In this document: positions 35,001 through 46,910 of the stretch, in pieces | Layout: each line of letters starts with the position of its first letter | Position numbering within the stretch: the stretch's first letter is position 1 | From: Molanna angustata | Lineage: Eukaryota > Arthropoda > Insecta > Trichoptera > Molannidae | Reading direction: 5' to 3' | Assembly: GCA_963576475.1 (NCBI GenBank) | Contig: OY754972.1 | Span: forward strand, 13,380,811 to 13,444,810 | DNA: 64,000 nt | Translations under genes and position numbers: made by a program | Notes under the pieces: model-generated | What the model was told of the DNA's origin: nothing | The model's input: only the letters and a program-made list of their open reading frames with translations | The model's database searches: none

Positions 35001-36170
35001 AGATAGACAAACTATTAATGCAGTATAGTGAAGAATGCTTATGTTGTATGAAATATTTTTAAAAAAGCAGTTAAATATTGTTTTAAAGAACGCGAGAGCA
35101 TTATCGAAATTTTGACACGTGATATCATATGAAGAATTTTTTTGTTATTTATGGAAAGCTAATCAGTTCTATGTTCAAGCTCTTTACATTATAACATGAA
35201 ATCAAATTACTGAACTTTTCCATACATAGAAATTTATCTAATTACATTTTTATTCATACTAAATGTTACTACCAGGAATATAAATTTTCTTCCGATAGTA
35301 TATTTTTATGTTAAGATAAACAAACTATTAATGCAGTATAGTGAAGAATGCTTATGTTGTATGAAATATTTTAAAAAAAGCAGATAAATTTTGTTTTAAA
35401 GAACGCGAGAGCATTTTCAAAATTTTGACACGTAATATCATATGAAGATTATTTTTGTTATTTATGGAAAGCTAATCAGTTCTATGTTCAAGCTCTTTAC
35501 ATTATAACATGAAATCAAATTACTGAACGTTTCCATACATAGAAATTTATCTAATTACATTTTTATTCATACTAAATGTTACTATCAGGAATATAAATTT
35601 TCTCCCGATAGTATATTTTTATGTTAAGATAGACAAACTATTAATGCAGTATAGTGAAGAATGCTTATGTTGTATGAAATATTTTAAAAAAAGCAGTTTA
35701 ATTTTGTTTTAAAGAACGCAAGAGCATTTTCAAAATTTTGACACGTGATATCATATGAAGATTTTTTTTGTTATTTATGGAAAGCTAATCAGTTCTATGT
35801 TCAAGCTCTTTACATTATAACATGAAATCAAATTACTGAACTTTTCCATACATAGAAATTTATCTAATTACATTTTTATTCATACTAAATGTTACTACCA
35901 GGAATGTAAATTTTCTTCCGATAGTATATTTTTATGTTAAGATAAACAAACTATTAATGCAGTATAGTGAAGAATGCTTATGTTGTATGAAATATTTTAA
36001 AAAAAGCAGATTAATTTTGTTTCAAAGAGCGTTAGAGCATTTTGACAATGTTGACACGTGATATCATATGAAGAAATTTTATGATATCTATGAAAAGCTA
36101 ATCAGTTCTAAGTTCAAGCTATTAATATTCTTATATCAATATGAAATCAATGAACTGAACATTGCCAAAT
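32100..36170 (+). repeat. satellite array, 13 units of ~313 bp
   Basis: The marker 'tacta(c/t)caggaat' occurs at 32141, 32454, 32768, 33081, 33394, 33702, 34014, 34328, 34641, 34954, 35267, 35580 and 35893; spacings are 308-314. Each unit also has 'ttgacacgtgatatcatatg' (CACGTG, GATATC and CATATG in a row) and 'ggaaagctaatcagttctat'. The first unit and the end units are more diverged than the centre, as expected under unequal exchange. AT content is very high; no ORF. Confidence 0.95.
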
Positions 36171-36179
36171 ATAAAAAAA

Positions 36180-36660
36180 ATCTCTTGTTACATATAAGCT
36201 TCATACAAATATCCATTAAATAAAATATAATTTTTGAAACCGTTGAATATTTTTCTTTTAACATTGACCAACTTTGAATATAATTTTATGAAGATTCTTG
36301 GTGTTGTATAAATAGTTGAAACCAAATTAAAATATCTCTAATTTCCAGGTTGTGAGAGCATTTTTTCAGTTTTAATAGATGAAATCATAAAGAAACATTG
36401 GGAAAAAATGAACCGTTGTCTATGGAAAACTAATCAGCTCTAAGTTTATGGACTTAACACATGTGATATCAATATGAAGTCAATCGGACTTATAGTTTGG
36501 GCTGCAGAGAGGACACAAAAAAAAATGATGAATTCATAGAGAAGAAATCAAAAGTTGTCTATGGAAAACTAATCAGCTCTAGGTCTTTGCACTTTACACA
36601 TATGATGTTAATATGAAGTCGATCGGACTTATAGTTTGGGCTGTAGAGAGGACACAAAAA
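36180..36660 (+). repeat. diverged edge units of the satellite
   Basis: 36200-36490 aligns loosely with a whole unit ('gttgtgagagcatttt', 'gaaaactaatcagctcta'). 36540-36655 repeats its last part. The shared phrase 'gacttatagtttgggctg' plus 'gagaggacacaaaaaa' is absent from the central units. Confidence 0.75.
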
Positions 36661-36832
36661 AGATAAATGCTACGGCGTACGGCGTATACGCCATACACAC
36701 AAACACATCACGACGAAACTCATAGTGTGCATTCTCTACATGATACCCATTGAGAAATTGATGTAAAAAAAATACGCTTAAATTTTGCGAAATCATGACT
36801 CTCCCCTATTCCATAGTGTGGAGAGTAAAAAA

Positions 36833-37110
36833 CTAGAAAGAATGAGTGATGACCGTCTGACAAAAAAAGTATACAAGGCTGATAAAAGAGGAATGAAAAG
36901 TAGAGGTCGGCCAAGAAAGAGTTGGCACGATCACATAAATGGGATTTTGAAAGATGGAAATGTTAGAAGTAAGAATAATAGAAGAGCGTGTATGAGACGA
37001 TGTATGGACGTGAATGAAGCGAGGAATGTATGTCAAGAGAGAGGAGTCTGGCGTTCGGTTCTCTCTGCCTACCCCAAATAGGGAAATGGCGTGATGGTAT
37101 GGTATGGCAT
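36833..37110 (+). pseudogene. RTE-like LINE family A, C-terminal fragment
   Basis: An open frame (36785-37081) gives MSDDRLTKKVYKADKRGMKS, RGRPRKSWHDHINGILKDGN, then RRACMRRCMDVNEARNVCQE and WRSVLSAYP. It ends with 'ctctctgcctacccc', 'gcgtgatggtatgg'. Same family as 9722 and 43340. It is a truncated copy without catalytic motifs. Confidence 0.85.
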
Positions 37111-37114
37111 GGTA

Positions 37115-37535
37115 AGAAAAAAAAATTTTAAAGCAAAGTAATAAAAAAAAAACACTAGGTTTTCACATATTCTTTCGTTTAGAGTAAAAATGTACTTTGT
37201 AGGCATTATAGTTTTTTTTGTTATTTACCTACAATAAACATCGGGTGGGTTTTAGTTAGGTATATTTAAAATAGTATATAAAAGTATATAAATTGTAAAA
37301 ATTATATTTCAAAAAAAGTATGAATTCACACTCAATGGAGTTATACGTAAAAACAAACTTCATTATTTCAAAGACGTATCTTTTGATGGTTCTGTGTGTA
37401 GGTATTGTCCTCACCAATTTTTGATGCAGAATTTGCAACGTTCTCTAGTCTCAAGTTCATTATTCGTCATTTCAGTGTTCTGCGTAAGCAGAACGTGTGG
37501 AAGTGGAGGAAAAATAGCCATTTTGCGCTGAATTC
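37115..37535. other. no gene recognised
   Basis: AT-rich spacer. Confidence 0.55.
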
Positions 37536-37539
37536 TTCC

Positions 37540-37740
37540 TCTGTTTTTAGGCCTGTTGGCTTGATAGTAATGCGTCAACTTCCCTCTTGTGAGTGGATTG
37601 TCAGCTGTCCTTCCATCTCTTGAGAGGACGTTCTGGAGATCTGCTTTCCTGGGGTACATTATCCACTTTGACGATTCTTGAATCTGTCATTCTCGTCACG
37701 CGTTCGTTCCAGAATATTCTTCTCTGTGCTTTGATGTGTT
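37540..37740 (-). pseudogene. possible RTE-like LINE fragment
   Basis: Minus-strand frames read WNERVTRMTDSRIVKVDN and RPLKRWKDS, broken by stops. The pattern resembles the WxxHVxRM-DxRIxK...RP-KRW-DS segment of RTE-type C termini. Short and eroded. Confidence 0.45.
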
Positions 37741-37744
37741 AAAT

Positions 37745-38370
37745 TGATTTTTATATATTGCATTATGTTCAACGTAGGCAATGGTTGGTACAGATAAATT
37801 GATGTAGGTACTTACCTAGTAACTGACTGAATGGTAATGACGCAACCGTAATAAAAACGTACATAAAATAATCGATCGCATTCGGTTTATTTGTATGTGA
37901 TTTTTCCCACGGCCCAATGGATGGGAATGAATGGAATGATTGATCTAACAGCTGGTCTGTCCATCCATCTCTCACTTCACCCACTCAACTATACTGTAGA
38001 ATCAATAATAATTCATTTTATATTATCTCCAGTTGGTAAGTAGGATCTTGGTACTAACTTCTCGATTGAACCGTACCGACTAGCCCCGCTTATTGAGAGG
38101 AGTGCAAATATTATAGTTTTTATTTTGTCATACAAATTGGTTCGTCGAGTTTTCACATTAACTATGTAGGTATTCATTAATTGAATTAATTAAGTTTATT
38201 GCCAGGAGGCTATCTTTTCTGATTTGACCAAACACTTTCACAAAACAAAACGACCAAAAAAACCTCTTAAGAATTATTGTAAACAACCGAGACACGAAAA
38301 AAAACACGAAGGAGGCATTTTTTACCCTAGGATTGAATCGTGTTAATGGCTGTTTTATTTATATTTTCTT
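37745..38370. other. no gene recognised
   Basis: AT-rich spacer; nothing supported. Confidence 0.6.
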
Positions 38371-38372
38371 TC

Positions 38373-38640
38373 TTATTGAATATAGATATGGAAAAAGTAA
38401 ATCTGGCACCTGGGAGTGGTTGCGTTTACCAGTGCGCATCCTCTTTATAGGTGAAAATTGCAGATTTTAGCATTAGGTATTTCAATATAATTTGTACTCG
38501 CATGTTATTTGTACCTATAAAATCCGTCCTTTTGTGAAGTATGTACTTACTGTTATTGAAATATGTAAAAAAGAAGATGCTCAATGGTAAGCACAACCAC
38601 TCCCAGGTATCAGACTTACATACCTATAGGTATTCAATAA
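38373..38640. mobile_element. palindromic MITE, ~90-bp inverted arms
   Basis: The left arm has 'ttattgaata', 'acctgggagtggttgcg', 'ttaccagtgcgcatcctct'. The right arm, reverse-complemented, has 'ttattgaata', 'acctgggagtggttgtgc', 'ttaccattgagcatcttct'. The centre (~90 bp) is AT-rich. No clear TSD. Non-coding. Confidence 0.8.
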
Positions 38641-38644
38641 TGAA

Positions 38645-39385
38645 CGAAATATAAAAAAAAGCAGTCATTGAAAAAATAATTGTTTTTTGACGTTGCTATC
38701 TCTAAGACTATAAAGGGCCGTACAAATACAACATACTCAGTACCTACGCAATACAATGCTTCAAATTCTTGACACAAATCTATATGAATTTAGAGTACAG
38801 TACTAAGTACCTAGTAATAACTTATATTAATACGACCCGTATCGTTAATTTAACGAACGACTGTTTTGGTCTCACGACTGCATAACTCGAATCAATTTTA
38901 ATATGAATTAAATTATCGATTAAGTCAATCAAGTATTAATCTAGTTATATTTTCGTTTAAATATTCTTCTTCCTCTCATGCACATAGATCCAGGGATCTG
39001 TTTGTGGCAAAGAGATCTCCTTGGACAACGAACTCTAACTGTGGGTCTTCCGGGTTGGTGGTTCCCTTCTGGGATGTTTTTATTGCCACTTGTAGAAGTC
39101 TGTCAATAGTGCATTATTTCTACTTAGCGGCAAAATCGCCTCCTTTTCCTGTCCAATATCATGAATTACCCTGTTTCGGATTATATAGCTGTGTAGGCTC
39201 TTCATTCTATTTCGTTAAAAAAAGCAAGTATATAATTATTATATTGTCTTTACGATATTTAAGTAAGTCTTGACCTGTAAGAGCCGGGTAATCGAAAATA
39301 CAACAAGCAAAAGAAATCTCACATAGTTCAGCAATGAGGTTCACCGCCCATTCTGAATGTAGTGCCTTTTTTCGTTAAATGAGAC
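38645..39385. other. unassigned; balanced-composition block at 38960-39270
   Basis: 38960-39270 contains CTT-rich DNA followed by 'agatccagggatctg' (a palindrome around GGATCC-like words) and less AT-rich sequence. It may be an old minus-strand LINE tail, but no frame gives a motif I trust. Confidence 0.35.
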
Positions 39386-39389
39386 TGGT

Positions 39390-39505
39390 GTAGATACACG
39401 CATGTGTCGTTTTTCCTTTTATAAATTTGTGCACACCCGCACACCTGTCGCTGGTTACCCCACATTGTGGGCAATGCCGCGATGGTATGAAAACTTTTAT
39501 TCTTC
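39390..39505 (+). repeat. short dispersed repeat, copy 2
   Basis: Homologue of 5660-5790: 'gatacacgcatgtgtcgttt', 'ccttttataaatttgtg', 'cacccgcacacctgtcgctg'. Confidence 0.5.
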
Positions 39506-39509
39506 TTGG

Positions 39510-40130
39510 TTATGCGGACTTATGATTCAAGTAAAAAATATAAAAAATTATAGAGATAAAGTAGCTTACATACTTTACACATAAACGAAATAGAAAAAAG
39601 ACTAAATTAAAAAAAAAAAAAAAATTATGTCGTAGGTACATAAACGAAAACCTTTGTTACAAATAAAATTACATACCTACTTATATTTTTTTAAACTTCT
39701 ATTAAACAGGTTTGCTGAATATTTTTTTCTGAACTAGTTTTATAACTTTAAAATTGTATTATAATATACTTACGCAATAAAATTTTATTGTGTCTATCAA
39801 AACATATCATTTAGTCGTAATTCTGTAACGCCATAAAACCTGAATACAAATAACATTATTTTTATATTAAAAGTAATTTGACTACAACATATTTTAAGCA
39901 GGACTACCAAATAATGAATAAAATAAATATAAAGTAGGAATATGGCAACAAATTCACAAATCACAAACAATTTGAATAGATCCCCTAATGGATAAAATAG
40001 GAGTAAAACAATGTTAAGTATTATCAAAATAGATTCGGTTATAAAATACTAAACGTTTTCGCCAAGATTTCATGACATTATCATGGCTTGCTAGAAAAGT
40101 AAAAGAATATGAAGAGTATAAGTCATGGTG
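39510..40130. other. no gene recognised
   Basis: AT-rich spacer with an A run near 39610. Confidence 0.6.
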
Positions 40131-40135
40131 GATGG

Positions 40136-40325
40136 GTGGATGGCAGAGCGGTTAGCGCGCTGGGTTAGTAATCCAGTGGTCGCGAGTTCGAATCTTGCCT
40201 CGACCGATCTCGTTCACCTATAGGACAAGCATTTATGCTTAGTTTAGGGAACGTAGGAAGATGTATATGTACTTGTTTAACAAGGACATATTCATTTTTT
40301 ATAAAAAAAAAAAAAAAATAAAATA
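40136..40325 (+). mobile_element. tRNA-Thr-derived SINE, copy 3 (most complete)
   Basis: The full tRNA-like head is present: A box TGGCAGAGCGGTTAGCGC, anticodon arm CTGGG-TTAGTAA-TCCAG with anticodon AGT, variable GTGGTC and B box GAGTTCGAATCTTG. The body continues to an A-rich 3' end (about 40298-40325). I infer threonine origin from the anticodon and from the close fit to eukaryotic tRNA-Thr(AGT). The acceptor stem and 5' end are weak, so it is not a tRNA gene. Confidence 0.9.
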
Positions 40326-40439
40326 AATATATATTAAATGAATTTTAAATATGTAGGTACTCCGTAAAAATTCGACAGCGGTTATTCATGAAACCGGTCA
40401 CAATTTTACATTGTAAAAGTTGATTAGATAGTATCATTT

Positions 40440-40798
40440 TTAGGATATAATAATAGTAATTATAATATCGGGAGGTTAGTGGTTGCAACATGTCAGCCGG
40501 ATGAATGATGATCGTATCCCGAAAAAGATACACCAATCCAGAGGGCAAAAGAAGTGGAGGCAGATGTACGCTAAGATGGCTGGATGACACAGAAGACGAC
40601 ACGAGGGCGATCGGAATGGCAAACTGGAGGAAAGCGGCAGAGGACAAGGACGGCTGGAGGAGGATTCGGAGGAGGCCAGGCCCACACAAGGTTGTAGCGC
40701 CAATGATGGTGATGAATATCAAGGGGTTAATGGCAAAGGTGGTGAGGGATAGAGATGTATGAAAGTCGAAAAAGGAGGCATATGTCCATCACTGGTCG
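40440..40798 (+). pseudogene. RTE-like LINE 3' end with (GAT)n tail
   Basis: Frames read WLQHVSRMNDDRIPKK, NPEGKRSGGRCTLRWLDDTE, DDTRAIGMANWRKAAEDKDG and WRRIRRR. This is the conserved tail (GR---RW-DD---D---IG--NWR--A-DR--WR). The 3' UTR has 'aggcatatgtccatcactgg' and ends GATGATGATGAT. Same 3' terminus as the 64-bp insertion at 6511. Confidence 0.8.
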
Positions 40799-40799
40799 A

Positions 40800-42230
40800 C
40801 AGATGATGATGATTCTTAGATGTCTTTAGAAATGCTTGTAATATGCGAACATCATAATTTATTAATATATGTGTAAGTATTTGAAGACAGACAGGGGGAA
40901 AATGTACATAAGTATTGGTTATAATTACGAATTATAATTCATAATGTTATACACTTATTAAGTTTTATATTATTACGTATGAAAATATTCAAGACGTATA
41001 ATCGCGGACCCGTGACGAGTCGTGGGTTCAAGAAATGTTACAATGAGCGCGTTGACCTGCATGTACATCGCATATAAAATGAGAAAAATAATAATAGTAG
41101 TATTATAAAAGATGCATCGAATATGAACATATTAGTGACTATTTCGCTACACTCATACTTTTATAATGAAGATAATTACGGATAGAAAAGATATAAAAAT
41201 AATCACGTAATAATATTAAAAACAAATCATTAATTTATTACATATAAAAAGTTACGATAGTATTTTTGTATTATTTCGAAAAAATAATGATTGGATGATT
41301 TCGAAAAATAATGAGGATTGTATCAAGATAACTGATCATTTCGAAAGTAATTAAAATTATTCTGTAAATATTATTGAAAATTGAAGGTCTAATTAGTCTA
41401 CTTACAGTAGGATTGACACGATGTAATTCAATTTTATTGCCAGTGAAGTATTAAAAAATGACATATTTAAGCATAATTGTTAGTTGGGAATAGGGGTTGC
41501 AATTGTTGGATCCCGCATACCTACAGCAATCCAGCTTCAGGGTCCATTGCTGGAAAAAAGCATTTCACGCTGAGTTTCATATACATAAAAAGTTGATTGA
41601 CTTTGTCTTATGACGATCAAACACTTTTTTCTACAATTTATCTGCTAAATTTGGAATTTTACCAATATCGACACGACAATTAAGGAAACATACATCAAGA
41701 ATTAAGGAAATATATGACTTATTCATACTATTTACAATTGACTAAAATATAATTGTACATAATACAACTAAGTTATCTCATGTTTATGGAAATATTTTAA
41801 CTTTTATTAAAAATCTGCAATTCCAGCGCGGATCCAGCATTTTTTTTAGAAAAACCGCATAAATTTTGCTGGATTGAAAATGTTGCTGGAATACAATCCT
41901 TAGTTAGGAAGTTGGGTTAGGTTTTAATTATATACTTACATACTACAGAATAGCTTCAGCCCTAAGAAAACTTAAGGACAGAAGCGTCATTTGCTTATTT
42001 GTTTTCAATTGATTTCATGTGTAAAGTGAAAACACATTTAATATAATATTAATATATTATTTTTTGTCTCATCACATTTTTTTCCCAATCAAGTCTAAAT
42101 GCATATTTGTAATAGACAAATTGGATTTATCGTAAATTGATAAAATAAAACTAACTCTATAAAACACGGCCTATGATTAGCCGGTTCAATCGACTAATTG
42201 TGTACATAAATACATAGGTTGATTTGATTT
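40800..42230. other. no gene recognised
   Basis: AT-rich. 41500-41900 contains several 'atccagc'/'gctggat' words in both orientations, perhaps a diverged inverted repeat, but I could not align arms. Confidence 0.5.
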
Positions 42231-42234
42231 GATT

Positions 42235-42480
42235 TTCGCAAAGGCGTCCTCTACACCCATATGGGCAGCGTCCAAAATTTACAGCCTCGGTTCCAGCTTT
42301 ATCAAAAGGTACATCGCCTCCGGTCTCGCCTCATGGATATCCCGGAAGCTACCATTAAATTTCCTGAGCTGGCAGTCCTGGCACCATATGCTTTACTGTC
42401 TGCTCGGCTCCACATTCACAATTTGGGTTCTCCCTCTTCCCTATCTATAGAGCAAGTAATTACAACAGCCTTGCTCCTTT
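42235..42480 (-). pseudogene. LINE C-terminal zinc-knuckle relic
   Basis: The minus-strand translation contains ENPNCECGAEQTVKHM followed, after a frameshift, by QDCQLRKFNGSFRDIHEA. The C-x-C-G...QT--H-----C pattern is the C-terminal zinc-knuckle of Jockey/I/R1-type ORF2 proteins. Frameshifts and stops show decay. Confidence 0.65.
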
Positions 42481-42489
42481 CTTACCTTG

Positions 42490-43090
42490 TTTTGGTGCAA
42501 TTCATTCAAACCTTCGTGGCAGATGCACTTTAGATATTGGATTTCAGAGCGTTTATATGGTCTCTGGTTCCATTTCAGACGGTATTTTTTTTTCAAAAAG
42601 TATAGGTAGATAGGATTTGTGAACCGAACAATACCTACTGCTTATCTTAAAAATGTGGTAAGTCCTTATGGTGTGCAAAAAAGGGAGGTAAATCGTTGAC
42701 AGCTTTTTCGACTGAACATTTGTTTGCTCGACGGGACAAAGGAGAAATGTACCGTGGACGCGGATAAAAATATCAGTCAAAAAAATGAAAACAAATGAAT
42801 GTATGGGTCAAGTAAATGTCGGAATGGTCCGGTGAAAAACACGGTACGGGATTAATGGATGGTAATAGTAAATCACGGTCGACGTGTGTACGGGGTTAAA
42901 CCGTACGGGGGGTTGAAGATATGAAATGTGCTATAGAAAACCACGCAATAACAAACGCTCCGACATCATTTAGAGAGATATTTAACGATATGTGAACAAA
43001 TGAAAAATAATGTTATTTTTTTTTATTAAGCTTCGTTTAAAACCACGAATGACGTATTTTATTCGAACAATTTTAAAGAGACTGCTTCTT
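42490..43090. other. no gene recognised
   Basis: Mixed composition near 42800-42910 ('gtacggggttaaaccgtacg' palindromic word) but no feature I can name. Confidence 0.5.
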
Positions 43091-43092
43091 CT

Positions 43093-43305
43093 TTGATAAC
43101 TGAAATAGGATCACGTGGGTTGTATTGCAACGCCAGCGTGTTAATACATAAATTATACCCCAACAAAGACAAAAACGTTTTTAATGAGATGAAGGAAATA
43201 AAGCACGTGTACCGAATATATGACTTCGATTATTATCTAGAAATGTTCTCGAAGATAAATCGCGAGGGAAGGTTTGCTATGAAGTTTGACTTTGTTTTTG
43301 TTTGA
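43093..43305 (+). other. unrecognised 70-aa ORF
   Basis: The frame has a plausible protein-like composition (VLIHKLYPNKDK, FNEMKEIKHVYRIYDFDYYL). No family is recognised and it has no paralogue here. It could be a host exon or chance. Confidence 0.25.
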
Positions 43306-43339
43306 ATGATGTACTTGTCTTTAATCTTTGTATATTTTG

Positions 43340-43895
43340 TAATCAGGAGCACTAAGACCAATTATGAATGATCGCAACATATCAAAGTATGCCAAAGTTG
43401 CCATTCATAACGCCATCGTAGTGCCAACATTGACGTATGCAAGTGAAACCTGGACATGGCAGAAGACGCATGAAAGTAGAATAAATGCAGTTGAAATGAG
43501 ATCGTTAAGAAGGATTTGTAATAGAACGATGTATGAACGGGTAAGAAACGAGGATATAAGGAAAGAATGTAAGATGAAGAAAGATGTCATAACTAGAATG
43601 AAAGTGAACACATTGAGATGGTTTGGTCACATGGGGAGAATGAATGAGCGCCTGACGAAGAAAATATACAGAGCGGAAAGGAATGGAATGAGAGGTCGGG
43701 GACGCCCAAGAAAGGGATGGCACGACCATGTGAACGAAATTTTGAAAGACGGAAATGTTAGAAGTGTGAGCAATAGACGAACATGTATGAGACGATGCAT
43801 GAATGTGGATGAGGCGAGGGATGCGTGCCAGGATAGAAATATGTGGCGTTCGGTTCTCTCTGCCTACCCCGCAAGGGACATGGCGTGATGGTGTG
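43340..43895 (+). pseudogene. RTE-like LINE family A, longest fragment
   Basis: 174 codons open (43364-43888), and homology seems to start a little upstream ('GALRP'). Motifs: NAIVVPTLTYASETWTWQKT, MRSLRRICN, TLRWFGHMGRMNERLTKKIY, RGRGRPRKGWHDHVNEILKD, WRSVLSAYPARDMA then stop. This is the region after the catalytic core of an RTE-like reverse transcriptase. The 3' end is 'ggcgtgatggtgtgtatgtg'. 5'-truncated; no catalytic residues remain. It gives the reference for the family A relics at 9.7, 16.3, 36.8, 55.6 and 56.6 kb. Confidence 0.88.
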
Positions 43896-43899
43896 TATG

Positions 43900-45300
43900 T
43901 GTACTATTCACCCAACAGCCAGAATAGTCAAAATTATGTGAACGTTAGGTACTACTTTACTGAATTTTGTTCTACCTCCTAATCAGCAAAGATTCGGGTT
44001 CGATTCTCGGTGAATGTTTATTTATAGCACCATTCGAGGTTAAATTTAATTTATTAGTTGGATCAACATTAAAAGTTTTAAAAATGTGGCAAGTTATTTG
44101 TTGTGGGTACATGGGAAATTATTATTTGACAAGAACCAGAATACAATAGTTATGCAAAGCATCAAAATGCAGCAACTAAATTAAAAATCAGTCTTCCGGG
44201 AACAAAAATAGGAATATAATTTGAATATGAGACTGGAAAAGTTAATTTGATGTTCCAGTTGCAAGACTTAATTGCCGTATCTTTGCAAGTTCTGATGGAT
44301 TTTTTTGGAATGAAACACGGAGTGTTCCAAATTCTTGTGACATGTCTATTTTCAAATTACGACACAGTATACGCCTACATTTTTGGATATAATAATAATA
44401 AAATGTTATTCGACATAAGTATGTTTGTAACATTTTAATTGTGTTTATATTTCGTTGGGTTCTTCTGAAAATAATGTAGGTATATAAAATGTATATGCGG
44501 CCAACGGAGAATAACACGGGTAATGTAATTTTTAATAATGATATAGGTTGGTTTTTAACGTTGTTTTTGTCAATAAAAATTGTCGGCGATTGCTGAAAAA
44601 TGAATAATGTTTGAATAATTTAGCAGTCACAAGGGACAGGGTCTATAAGCCACCAATCATAATCATGGTAAAAAGCGGTGATAATCCAGACATGAGGATG
44701 TGTTAAGGGTTGGTTCCAAAGGACTATATTAACAGTGTTATTGTAATATGTTAAAATAATGGAGCATAAATCATTTCATTTCATTTTTTAAAGTAGGATA
44801 AAATCTAAAATAGTACACCATTCGATGAAATAAAGACAAGAAATTAAGAAATGATTTTGTAAAAATAAACATACAAAGCACAATTAACAACTGAAAAATG
44901 TTTCTTAAAAAACCCTTTTTGGTTCAATTAGGTAGGTGTAATTCTTGAGTCGGAAGTTGGGGTCGAGCTTTTTTCACCTTTATTTCAAACTGAATTTGTG
45001 AAAACAAAATCATAGTTAGTTCGAGAATCAATACAAACATATTGATCATATTCTCTTTTTATATACCTACCCAAAATCCTATTCCTTATACAGTAAGTTC
45101 AATATAATTTTTCCTGTCCTGAAATTCTTAATTCTATAATTATTATTGTATCATATTAACGTAGGGTTTCTAAGCATAAATTGGTTGAAAGACATTGCAA
45201 TAAACCCGGTATTATACTCTTCTTTATTCATAATATTTATAAACAATAAGAGTATTATAACATCCTACAAAACGCTTATTAACGAACAATAATTTTAATG
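43900..45300. other. no gene recognised
   Basis: AT-rich. A single B-box-like word, 'gggttcgattctcgg' (43996-44010), may be a SINE remnant, but no A box is found. Confidence 0.5.
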
Positions 45301-45336
45301 TACAAATCTAAAGTAATAAAGCAATCAAAATGTTAG

Positions 45337-45382
<46 letters not shown>

Positions 45383-46274
45383 TGTGTGTGTGTGTGTTTG
45401 TCTCACGCCTTCTGAAAAACCAAGAGCATCTAAAAATCTAATTTATGTGCGAACGTGTACCTGTATACCTGATGCAGTGTCACGCTAAAAATAATGCGAT
45501 AAAAATGCTGAATTTTAAAAATATTTCAATAATTATTTTTTTCATACAAAATTTTCCAAGTCGTATCTGTCAAAAAAGTGTACATTTTGCACGCAAATAT
45601 CTGTTAGTTTAAAAGTTAGAAGTACGTATTTACACGAAGAAAATATATTTTCAAGTATAACTTAGCGTTTAAGTGAAAAACATGGTGAATATTTTGTATA
45701 ATTATAATGTTTAACTTATTTTTAAAGTAAGCGTTTTGTACATAAACGCCGCCATTTTAATATCTTTTCATACAATATTTCATTTTCCTACCGAATGAAT
45801 ATGTTATTGAAAATAATAAACCTTTGAAATAAATGTAATTATGAAATAATAAAATGAAACACAAGACATTACAGTAAGTTTTAAGACATATATTGTAAAA
45901 ATGTGTTTATTATTAGTAAAGATATAGGCATAATAAAATTGCATAATTTGTAAATAATATTTGATTTTTCTGACAATTTTCATTTTTATGGCATCGAACA
46001 AACCAATGTAGGTACCTACATATTCAAAAAATGTATCCGAACCATTCGATATTACTTACGTGTTCGAATCGTTTCCATGGCTACAGAAAGAATGTGATAT
46101 TCAAATAAAATTTGTTAGGAATCGAATTTATTTAGAAGGTTGTTGTAGGTAGGTACCTACCTAATACTATTTACTTACAAATCAACAATAATATACCTAT
46201 ACTGATTTCCTATAGGAAAATTATTTTATTTATTTATTTATCAACCGTTTGTCCGATTATAATGAAACTTTGGT

Positions 46275-46910
46275 GAATTGTCGAGCGTATGCCCAGGATG
46301 GTTTTTGGATTTAAACTTTTTTCTTATTCTTCTTCTTCTTCGTGTATTTGGTCGTTTTACCTATGAAGGGGGAGTATCCTGGGAAAAGAAGGTCCGACTG
46401 TCCCTCCATCTCTTCACAGGTCTTCCAGGACGGGTTCTGCATATAAACTTTTTTCTTCTTTTTCTTCAACGTGTACTTGGTCATCTTACCTATGAAGATG
46501 AACTATCCTGGGAGATGAAGGTCCAATTTTCCTTCCATCTCTTCGCAGGTTTCTGGATTTAAACTTTTTTCTTCTTCTTCTTCATCGTCTATTTGGTCAT
46601 TTTACCTTTGAAGGTGGACTAACCTGGGAGAAGAATGTCCAATTTTCCTTCCATCTTTTCGCAGGTATCTGGATTTAAACTTATTTCTTCTTCTTCTTCT
46701 TCATCGTGTATTTTTGGTCATTTTACCTATGAAGTTGGAGAATCCTGGGAGAAGAAGGTCCAACTGTCCTTCCATCTCTTCGCAGGTATCTGGGTTTAAA
46801 CTTTTTTCTTCTTCTTCGTGTATTTAGTCATTTTACCTATTAAGTAGAGCATCCTGGGAAAAGAATGTTCTTTCATCTCTTCGCGGTTCTTCCAGGATGG
46901 TTTCTGGATT
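46275..46910 (+). repeat. ~120-bp minisatellite inside Helitron-like copy 2
   Basis: About five or six units with the same words as 12780-13680. The first units again form a repetitive open frame (46278-46562) similar to that at 12781. Unit number is lower than in copy 1. Confidence 0.85.

Larger units (their letters stand above)
32050..36830 (+). mobile_element. dispersed element containing a 313-bp satellite array
   Basis: The left flank 'gagtgggttgtggccaacac' (32067-) and the right part ('gaagtcgatcggacttatag', 'tctacatga', 'aatacgct') match the single-unit relative at 20690-21125. A left-end word also recurs near 62704. The array (32100-36170) sits between. No coding sequence was found. 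Class unknown. Confidence 0.55.

Noticed and set aside
32100..36170. Regularly spaced conserved word read as a CRISPR or gene cluster
   Set aside because: The whole 313-bp unit is conserved, so it is a satellite.
42840..42910. Palindromic 'gtacggggttaaaccgtacg' as an origin or attachment site
   Set aside because: A short isolated palindrome with no supporting context.
43985..44040. Possible SINE head ('gggttcgattctcgg')
   Set aside because: B box only; no A box at the right distance and no second copy.
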